Part shown: positions 46,629-64,000 of the stretch, one piece after another
Position numbering within the stretch: position 1 is the first letter of the stretch
Layout: every line of letters starts with the position of its first letter
Assembly (NCBI GenBank): GCA_036571765.1
Contig: BROE01000009.1
Coordinates: 4,970,607 to 5,034,606 of the forward strand
Reading direction: 5' to 3'
Source of the DNA: Plecoglossus altivelis
Lineage: Eukaryota; Chordata; Actinopteri; Osmeriformes; Plecoglossidae
DNA: 64,000 nucleotides
Made by a program: the position numbers and the translations under genes
Notes under the pieces: generated by a model
What the model saw: the letters and a program-made list of their open reading frames with translations, nothing else
What the model was told of the DNA's origin: nothing
Databases searched by the model: none

Positions 46629-47378
46629 CTACGTCTCCACCTTGGTGGAGTGCAGCAGCGTTACCGCCACTGCCCCGTTCTCGTTGGAAGCCGCCACTTC
46701 GTTGGAGTCGCTGATCTGCGGCTGGGCAGGGTTAGCTCCCCCCCGCCGCCCGCAGCAGCAGCAGAGGACCCTGACGGTGGACCTGAGCGCCCCCTGGAGG
46801 CTTCGCTGGGCGCCCTCGCTCACGAAACAGTAGAGCACGGGGTCGGCGATGCAGTTGAAGCTGGTGAGGAGCAGGGAGAAGTGGTAGTAGTTGAAGATGT
46901 TGATGATGAAGTCGCAGTCCGTCTCCAGCAGGGTGCGCACCAGCAGGAACACGTGGTAAGGAAAGAAGCACAGCAGGAAGATCACCACCGTGCTGGTCAC
47001 CAGCTGCTTGATGCGCTGCTTCTGGGCGTTCTGCGTCCCCGCGCTCTTCCCCACCGCCTTCAGGACACGCAGGTAAGACCACGCCAGGATGGCGAGCGGG
47101 AACAGGAAGCCAATGATGAAGCGGTAGTAGTTGATGGGGTGTTCCCACGACTGCATGGGGTAGTGCTCAAAGCACACCGATTGGTTAGTCCTGTCCGTGC
47201 TCAGCTCTCTGTGGTGGAAGAAGACCACGCCCACAGCGATCTCCTTCAGCCAGATGGCAACGCTGGCGATGGCGGCAGCCTTCATACTGCGGAGGGCGGT
47301 GAAACGTAGCGGGTAGACGACCGCCAGGTAGCGGTCTATGGAGATGCAGCACAGGAAGCCAACACTGATGTAGATGTT
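46629..47378 (-). CDS. gpr68: gpr68 coding exon 3
   Basis: 249 codons and stop, starting Asn-Ile-Tyr-Ile-Ser-Val-Gly-Phe-Leu-Cys-Cys-Ile-Ser; TM3 to the cytoplasmic tail. Confidence 0.97.
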   Translation of the reverse strand, partial: NIYISVGFLCCISIDRYLAVVYPLRFTALRSMKAAAIASVAIWLKEIAVGVVFFHHRELSTDRTNQSVCFEHYPMQSWEHPINYYRFIIGFLFPLAILAWSYLRVLKAVGKSAGTQNAQKQRIKQLVTSTVVIFLLCFFPYHVFLLVRTLLETDCDFIINIFNYYHFSLLLTSFNCIADPVLYCFVSEGAQRSLQGALRSTVRVLCCCCGRRGGANPAQPQISDSNEVAASNENGAVAVTLLHSTKVET

Positions 47379-48131
47379 CTGGGAGAGCAGGGACACAGAA
47401 CAGAGAGAGATAGAGATGTAGTGGTTATGCTTGAATCATGTCAAAGCACCAAGAATTGCACATTACCAGACCTGATCATTGTTAAGGTCAGGGGTTAAGG
47501 GTGATGGGTTTGGGTGCTGAATTAAGGGCTGAAGGGTCAGGGCTTAAAGGTCAATAGTGACAGGTTGGACAAGGGTCAGAGGTCGTCCTTCACTACCTGA
47601 TAGAGCAGGAAGCCGCACACTTGACAGAGCCACTCTGTGTTCCGCCAGTCGTCCCCCTGGAAGATGTACTGCAGCCAGAGGGGCAAGGATGCTAGATACA
47701 GCAGGTCTGACAGGGTCAGCTGCAGCAGGTACACGCCCAGCTCGTTACGCACCTACAGCGGAACACACCCAATACCGCTACTTATTGGAGCAGATATTTT
47801 GTTTTTCCACAATAAAAGTTCATGGATGAAAGGTGCGTTGTAAAAAAAAAAAAAAAAGGACCAGTACAAATAGATGAGTTAATAACAGTAAGGAGGGCAA
47901 TAAAAAGACGCAATCAAAATACAAATAAACACCAAAGACACAAGAAGCTAAGAGAATGCAAGAACTTGCAATTGAAAACGCATCCGTCACCTTGAGCTGG
48001 AGCACCGCGTGGTAGAGGGAGAACACATTGGCAGGAACCCCGAGCAGCAGAACCAGGATGTAGGCCCAGGAGAACAGGTACTGATGGATTTCATGGCTGA
48101 TGCTGCAGTTGATGTACTCCTTCGAAGACAT
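46629..48131 (-). CDS. gpr68: gpr68 (OGR1), proton-sensing G-protein-coupled receptor, complete, 3 coding exons
   Basis: GPR68/OGR1 is a rhodopsin-family receptor activated by extracellular acidification, signalling mainly through Gq and Ca2+. Three exons give 348 residues with seven hydrophobic segments, an Asn-Cys-Ser site at Asn8, Asp63 in TM2, Asp-Arg-Tyr at 114-116, Asp-Pro-Val-Leu-Tyr at 278-282, and a Cys cluster (305-308) for palmitoylation. Histidines at 13, 16, 171, 241 and 265 match human OGR1 His17, His20, His169, His245 and His269; the His84 position is Gly80. The motifs Cys-Gln-Val-Cys-Gly-Phe-Leu-Leu-Tyr and Tyr-His-Phe-Ser-Leu-Leu-Leu-Thr-Ser-Phe-Asn-Cys fit GPR68 better than GPR4. 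The position between dglucy and ccdc88c is the human GPR68 position. The start is the ATG two codons inside the open frame, giving Met-Ser-Ser-Lys. Confidence 0.93.
47597..47752 (-). CDS. gpr68: gpr68 coding exon 2
   Basis: 52 codons, phase 0-0: Arg-Asn-Glu-Leu-Gly-Val-Tyr-Leu, TM2, extracellular loop 1 and the Cys of the conserved disulfide. Acceptor gctgtag, donor gtagtg. Confidence 0.93.
47991..48131 (-). CDS. gpr68: gpr68 coding exon 1
   Basis: 47 codons, phase 0 out at donor gtgacg. It holds the extracellular N-terminus with two of the pH-sensing His and TM1, ending Leu-Gln-Leu-Lys. Confidence 0.92.
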
Positions 48132-48272
48132 GGTCAACGTAGGGGGTTCAACCGCATCGCCTTGATAGCTCGGCTCGCACGCACACAGCTAGGTGGGTGC
48201 AGCGTCTATGGTTGATTTATACAGGAGATAGATTGCGAAGGCCATTCCATTCTGACCTAGAGCAGGCAAAGA

Positions 48273-48312
<40 letters not shown>

Positions 48313-51300
48313 TAACTTCATTAATGCTTACGGTACAATAACAAAACATTTGAATATGTTTAGGTTAAAAGAGCTTTGCACCCGATAAGAATGTACATTT
48401 CCTGTGGAAGGCAGATTGACTTTTTCGCGGTCCAAGCCTGAGACCGGAAGATACAATCAACATCTTAGTCCAACCACGTACAGCTCTACGTGAAAGAAGA
48501 GACTGCCTACCTAATAGATTTGTCTAGTTATGCAAAATATCCCAACGAAATGGACTAGTTACATTCCAAAAGTTTCAAACTATAAAACCATGTAAAGTAT
48601 TTCGTCCAATACAATGTATTAATAGCCATGATCTTTTTGCATCATTATGCATTTGCACAGTCCCTGATAACTCGGGTTCACTATAGAATGTTTACCATAT
48701 CTTGGTGTCAAACTGACCGCTACACTTTGACCTTTCGATTGATACCTCATTTGACCCATAAGGGTCTCCCATGCCCTGTCCATAGCCTTCCAAAACCAAA
48801 GAGGCTCTCTGCAACTCTCCGTCCTCTCGCCCCAATTGAACCAACTTCTTTGGCATAAAACTGAAATTGGCTCCAGCTGGTTCCCAAATGAGCTCGTTAT
48901 TCTTCTAACCAATGAAATCCTGCAGACGCCAATAAGCAGCAATAGGGGTACCTCTGGAACTTTCAAAGTAAAAGTCTCTACAAGAACAGACAATTCAGCG
49001 TCAACCGTTGTGAACCGGATGAAGCTTTCTAACATGTTCATACTTACGTTTTTGTGTCTCAGAAACACTAATGGGAGATGTCGCTGTAACGATTGATAGT
49101 TCTGACTACCACTTTTCATCAGAGACAATAATTATAAAAATGAACACCTTTAATCCTAAATATTTGGCCTTGGTTACCAAGGGTCCTTTTGGAGTCTGGT
49201 GAAAGACGATAGTGATGGCACGTGTAGATATGAACAGTCATGCATGGCGCTTTCAATACAATTTATGTAGCTTGAACAAGAACATAAGATTAAACCAAGC
49301 GCTTTGTGATCAGTCATTACGAAGGACGTGATAGCCACAAGTCGTTCGTAAGAGTGATGTCGAACAATTCTTAAACACTACTTTAAATACACTTAGAACA
49401 AATTGTATTGCATATGGTCAATTAATCAACGTAGCAATCTCTGTGATTGGCTAACTCTACTCAATGACAGCTTGAAAAAATACATCTCCATACTAATTGT
49501 CCCACAGTCCTCTGAAGTGGCATCTCTACCAAACGGAGTTAACTGAACGTACTTTGTATCAAGCTTCTTAACCAACTGTAAACTTCTCTTGAATCACATT
49601 TATTGTTACCATATTTTAGAATTCCACCACAGTCTCCAAAATAAATCATTTTAATATATACGCTTAGAAAACACATGCAAAATATGAATATGTTGTTATC
49701 ATATTTGACTTACGACTTGAATCAGTGGGACTCTTGGCTGTGTGAAAGGAAAGCACATATTGTTTCAGTTCCCTATTAGTCAGTGATGACGGAGACTGTG
49801 TGCGTATGTGTGAGTAAATGGGTGCATGTTTGTGCGTACATGTGTCTTAAGCCGTTATTCTTTTCAGAAACTTCACTGCAAACTCTAGAGTGAGTCACTG
49901 CTGGAGAAAGTTAAGGGGAAGGCTGCCAGACTACTGTGTGATGCTCAGCTTTCACTTCCTGGAGTTCCTGAAGGTCAGTGTATAGGGCTAAGTATGATAC
50001 TACACGCTCAGGACAGGAACTGTACAGTGTGTATGTGTGTTTGTCCATGCATGTGTGTGTTTGTCCATGCATGTGTGTGTTTGTCCATGCATGTGTGTGT
50101 TTGTCCATGCATGTGTGTGTTCAGGTTTGGGGGTAAGCTTTGCTATGAACATATTCTGAGCACTGCGTGACTATGTGGATGCAAAGATTAAACTAAGTTC
50201 TGACTTCTATATCATCTGATCCCAATCTATTGATCAGCCTTCACCTCTTTACCCTGCAGCTCCAGAAACTGACCTCCGACCTGCCAGGCATCTCAAACAG
50301 TCCAGGGAGCAGGGAGACGAATCAGAGCCAGACACTCTGGTTACCAAGTTTAGTCTGGCAGTCTGGTCAGTGGAGTAAAACCATATGGTAGCTCGGTGAA
50401 TAGAAGTCAGTCGGATAGTACGGCAGCTTGGTCACTCCAACTCACCACAACCAAGCAGGGACTCATTCAGTAGTGTAGAACTCTAAAGCAGTTTAGTCCG
50501 TTAGGTCCATTCGTATGCATTTCCACCGGAGGCTGGTGGCAGGACCATGGCAACAGGCCATGGTTCCCAGAGAAAGGACGGTCCCATTTAAACCAGAGCT
50601 AAAAGGGAACAAGGACCTCCAGAATAAAAACTCCTGAAAGACTTTGTCAGTTGAGACAAACAGAACGCCCAGAGAACCATCAGGAACAGTATACGTGTTG
50701 GCATCCTGCCTTGGTGGTGCCAGTGAGGAGACCTGTCTGACACCTTCTGCCAGCAGGAGAGAGGACCAGTCTTGAAGCTGGTGGGGTTGGAGTAACTTGG
50801 CCAGGACTACAAGTGCCTTTTAGAAAGCCTTGGTACAGCCCAGTAGCTGACCAAAAGAACACCCCAGAGACCAAGCCTCCACCAGAGGAATGTGTTGGTC
50901 AGCCTCAGAACCTCTCCCACAGGGAATGCTCTCCGCTTGGGCCTTGAAAACCGTTTTCTTACTCTACTCAACTGTCATTTGTCATTCCAGTCACGCGAAG
51001 TGTCTTTGGAATGTTCCTATTACAGAAATATCGCATGTTGAATGTCACACGAACGTCAAGAACGAACTTAACAAACACACCGATGTTTAAAGTTGAAAAC
51101 GAGCAGAAAGGTAGATCAAACCGGTCCACTGCGAACCTTGTACCTCTACCTTACACAAGAACAACTGGCACCTGCTGTTTTACTAAAGGACACATTAGAA
51201 CTACGGCTCCAAATGTTTCAAGGATTTGATTTTTTTTTTTTCCTTCGGTTGATTCTGATAAGGCCATTCGGCTCGTACTTGTTTATTTTGGTTGGTGAAA

Positions 51301-52133
51301 AGTACACACCGCATACTGTGCTCAGAATGTGTGTGTTGGACTCGGAACACTGATGGTCAAGCCAATTTCGAATTAATTCATTATGCGCTTAAATTACAAA
51401 AACATTACATTTTTGCAAGTCGAAATTCAGATAACCATGTTTTTGCAGGTTTAATTAAAGCAACGTTAAAGTACGGATGAAAGACATAAAGCACGATAAA
51501 ACGATCAGGACCACCATGTCAAATGAGAACAGGTATGAAGGCAAAGTTAATAGGTACATGAATAAAACAAGCTGCCGTTTTCTAACCTTATTCGTTAACT
51601 CCTGTCTTGTAACAGCTCGCAAGCGTGTTAAGCGTTAAGAGGTTTTCCGGCGGCTCCCCGGTCTGAAACCGCTGCATGCTCTCAGACAGATGTGAACTGA
51701 AATAGCGCAGGAAAAAGGATCTTACGGTACATTAACGGGGCGGCGCGTGTTGAAGTGCTGCTGTCTTCGCTGTAGTCTTTGTAGTGCCACTTGTCATTCA
51801 AACCGAAAACACTTCCTCACGATTGAGATAAGAAGGCTGGTTACAACATACAAATAGTAAAACATTCCTACAATGCGTCATTAAATGAGTTCTGATAACT
51901 CTGATTTCTCCCCTATTCCGATAAAACGAGCTGACTGTTTGAGGCATAAGCGCTTGCTTACGGAGAAAACGTGTTTGTGCGGCGCAGAGCTTGTTAACAG
52001 ATCACCCCATAGTCAAAAAAAAAAGAAAAAAAAAGATGAAATGATTTACTTGAGTTACTGTATTATTTTTGTTTTGTTTTTCTAATCTTAATGATCTCAC
52101 AACAAAAAGAAAAGAGACTTCAGTTTACAAAAC
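48132..52133. other. gpr68-ccdc88c intergenic region
   Basis: About 4 kb of mostly unique, AT-moderate sequence upstream of gpr68. It holds CA at 48275-48310 and a 20-bp (tgtgtgtttgtccatgcatg) repeat at 50035-50122. A GC-rich patch near 51736-51748 (cggggcggcgcgtg) could belong to a distal gpr68 promoter. The longest open frame (49128-48619, minus) resembles no protein I know. Confidence 0.55.
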
Positions 52134-52139
52134 TTTATT
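52134..52139 (-). promoter_or_regulatory. candidate ccdc88c poly(A) signal
   Basis: Reads AATAAA on the minus strand, about 1.6 kb after the ccdc88c stop, in an AT-rich context. Confidence 0.5.
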
Positions 52140-53755
52140 ATTAAAAAGGGTCAAATAGTTTTGGTCAGGAAAATTCTCTCACATGAAACTATGAAAACAA
52201 AAGTATTTTCATTACGTTCATTCCAGTTAGAAAGCACGCTGGTTTGACACAGAGTAAATCCAGTTTTATCCCAGTAGTGTTTGGTCATGACAGCCCTGAA
52301 GCAGGTTGCTAGTTTGTCTGAAGCTTGTTTGCAGGTTGGGCCAGCTGGCACTTCTCTGTCTACAGCATCTCAGGTCCTTGTGGTATTAACACTATCCCAA
52401 TACGAGACATACACCTACTGCAGCCGTTCCTGCATTCACCAGTAAACTATTATATTTGATCACTTTTTATCAACATAGCTTAGATATACATCATATCTCC
52501 AATGTTAGACCTGTTTATCAGTAAAAGTCTTTAAGAGTGGTGTACATCTGGACTGAGACCTAAGTCTCTTCTTATTGGACAGAAAACAGGAAGTCAAGTT
52601 TTAAAATTTCAATCTGCACAGAAAATTAGAGACGGAAGGAGGTGGAATGAGCGTTGTAATCCGACTGTGCACCAGTACAAACTGCACTACAAAGCCAACA
52701 CAACAACAACAACCAAACAAAGTCAGTGGACATTTCACAAGATCATTCTGAAGAACATAAATAAATACACTGGAAGTCTTATTGCCTTTTGTGAGGTTTG
52801 TTTCAGTGTTTCAACATAATCAGCAAGTGCAACCAAGACTGTGGCAACGGTGGCAACAGGGACCACAGAAACCCAGTGTTCAGACGCATCGACTACATAA
52901 TCATCATCATTATCATCATCCATCATCTTCTTCTTCTTCCTCTCTAGTGCTCTTAGGAATGTATTTGAACTCATAATTCATATTTACAGAACATGTTAAC
53001 AGCAACATGAAGCAGGGGTATACATGCTCTCTCTATCCATTCTCATCTTCTCATTGTTCTACAATCTGCTGCTGCATTTCTCTCCCTCCCTCCCTCCCTC
53101 TCTCTCTCTCTCCCTCCCTCCCTCTCTCGCTCTCTCTCCCTCTCTCGCTCTCTCTCTCTCCCTTTGTCCATCCCCATTCTCTATTCCGTAGTTAGGCTGA
53201 CCAGTGTTAGTGGTATCTGGGCCAGCCAGTGTGGTCAGAGGAAGCCACATCGGCCAGGGAGGAAACAGTTCCAGTAAAAACCCTGGAGTGCTGCATGCTG
53301 GGATACCGGGAGGCCAGAGAGAGGAGGGTGTAATTACACAGGGAGGGGTCGACCAGCTCCATCTTGAGTGTCCTTCTGTGTCCTGAATAGAACTAGAACC
53401 ACATGGCCCTGCTGGTGGGGTGCTGGTGGGGGGGGGGGGGGGGGGGGGAGCAGAGAAGGGGGTTTTGATCAGCTGAACTGGCGTAGGAGGTGGGAGCAAA
53501 CATTCGTGTCTCTAGTGCCTTTCATCTCCTTCTCTGTGGAACAGTGGGAGTACAGCTCTGATGACAGTCTGGGGAGAGAGGGAGGGGGGTCCAGTGGTCT
53601 CTTTGGGGAGTAGATGACCAGCTGTGGGACCGGTCAATTACAAGTTGGGTTGATCAATCAGAAGGAGAGAGAGCCAGGCATGTGTGTGTGTGTTCCAGTC
53701 CTGCACAGTCCACCATGGCAGTAACTGTCCTGTAGACTAGTCCTCACCCAGACGT
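52140..53755 (-). other. ccdc88c: ccdc88c 3' UTR
   Basis: Inferred from the stop to the poly(A) hexamer. On the + strand it shows a CT repeat at 53079-53165, a 21-G homopolymer at 53428-53448, and otherwise unique sequence. Confidence 0.5.
53428..53448. repeat. 21-bp G homopolymer
   Basis: An uninterrupted G run (C run in the ccdc88c transcript sense). Its exact length in an assembly is unreliable. Confidence 0.9.
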
Positions 53756-63702
<9,947 letters not shown>

Positions 63703-63803
63703 CTGAGGGATGGAGGACAGATGTTAGCTGTTGGATCTGGAAGTCTGGAGAATGGTTGTCAGTGTGTGTATCTGCAGATTGACGGTTCTGTGTGTGTGTG
63801 TGT

Positions 63804-64000
63804 GTACCTGCTGTTTCTCTGTCTGGGTGTGTGTACCTGCAGTTTGTCTGTCTGGGTGTGTGTTTGTGTGTACCTGCAGCTTGGCTGTCTGTGTGTGTGT
63901 GTACCTGCAGTTTGGCTGTGTGTGTGTGTACCTGCAGCTTGGCTGTGTGTGTGTGTACCTGCAGCTTGGCCGTGTGTGTGTGTGTGTGTACCTGCAGTTT
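63804..64000. repeat. 27-37-bp minisatellite built from an exon end and its 5' splice site
   Basis: Seven copies of (minus strand) gccaagctgcag|gtacacacac, with gtacctgc starting at 63804, 63833, 63870, 63901, 63928, 63955 and 63988 on the + strand. The window ends inside the array. Confidence 0.9.
63992..64000 (-). CDS. ccdc88c: ccdc88c upstream exon, last codons (partial, boundary ambiguous)
   Basis: AAA CTG CAG before gtacac reads Lys-Leu-Gln, which joins in phase 0 to Val-Glu-Asn-Ser-Thr-Leu of the next exon, as in human Daple (Ala-Lys-Leu-Gln-Val-Glu-Asn-Ser). Further copies of the same donor inside the window mean the true exon end may be further left. Confidence 0.45.

Noticed and set aside
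46596..47309. 237-residue plus-strand frame opposite gpr68
   Set aside because: Antisense shadow of the receptor exon; the minus strand carries all GPCR motifs.
48619..49128. 169-residue minus-strand open frame
   Set aside because: No recognisable domain, no supporting splice or codon pattern, and a position directly upstream of gpr68. It is compatible with chance in unique sequence.

Overview
This window is vertebrate, almost certainly ray-finned (teleost) fish, genomic DNA. Multi-exon genes with GT-AG introns encode recognisable vertebrate proteins. Introns and intergenic DNA are saturated with CA/TG, CT/GA and longer tandem repeats. Two tRNA-derived SINE remnants carry tails typical of fish SINEs. 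The species cannot be named from the sequence. One assembly gap (N run, 25019-25272) sits inside a TG repeat.

Layout. (1) 4082-15812, + strand: the 3' twelve coding exons of crim1 (two VWC domains, the antistasin-like block, four more VWC domains, a transmembrane segment and a short cytoplasmic tail), followed by a ~3.1 kb 3' UTR to a poly(A) signal at 18954. The signal peptide, IGFBP domain and RGD region must lie left of the window. (2) 22589-33473, + strand: a complete 17-coding-exon slc24a4 (NCKX4, K+-dependent Na+/Ca2+ exchanger; 616 aa), with a repeat-laden 3' UTR to about 36750. (3) 38672-43656, + strand: complete dglucy (mitochondrial D-glutamate cyclase; 12 coding exons, 618 aa). (4) 48131-46629, - strand: complete gpr68/OGR1-type proton-sensing GPCR (348 aa), here split over three coding exons. 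(5) 63702-53756, - strand: the 3' eleven internal and terminal coding exons of ccdc88c (Daple), from the distal coiled coil to the Gly-Cys-Val PDZ-binding C-terminus. The next exon upstream ends at or near the right edge.

The block slc24a4/dglucy/gpr68/ccdc88c corresponds to human 14q32.1, while crim1 is on human chromosome 2p. The window therefore spans a lineage-specific junction of two conserved segments. The genes have no operon-like relation; each is an independent transcription unit. dglucy and gpr68 converge tail to tail, and ccdc88c is transcribed towards the gpr68 promoter side.

Exon boundaries were read by hand, and every internal junction was checked for GT/AG and for phase continuity across each gene. 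All five reading frames close without a frameshift. I see no undescribed gene system. The most unusual signals are structural: two neighbouring ccdc88c introns in which the exon-end/5' splice site itself has been amplified into a tandem array, a perfect 124-bp inverted repeat in a dglucy intron, and intron-split gpr68 coding sequence. Comparisons with human proteins are from memory of those families, not from a search.
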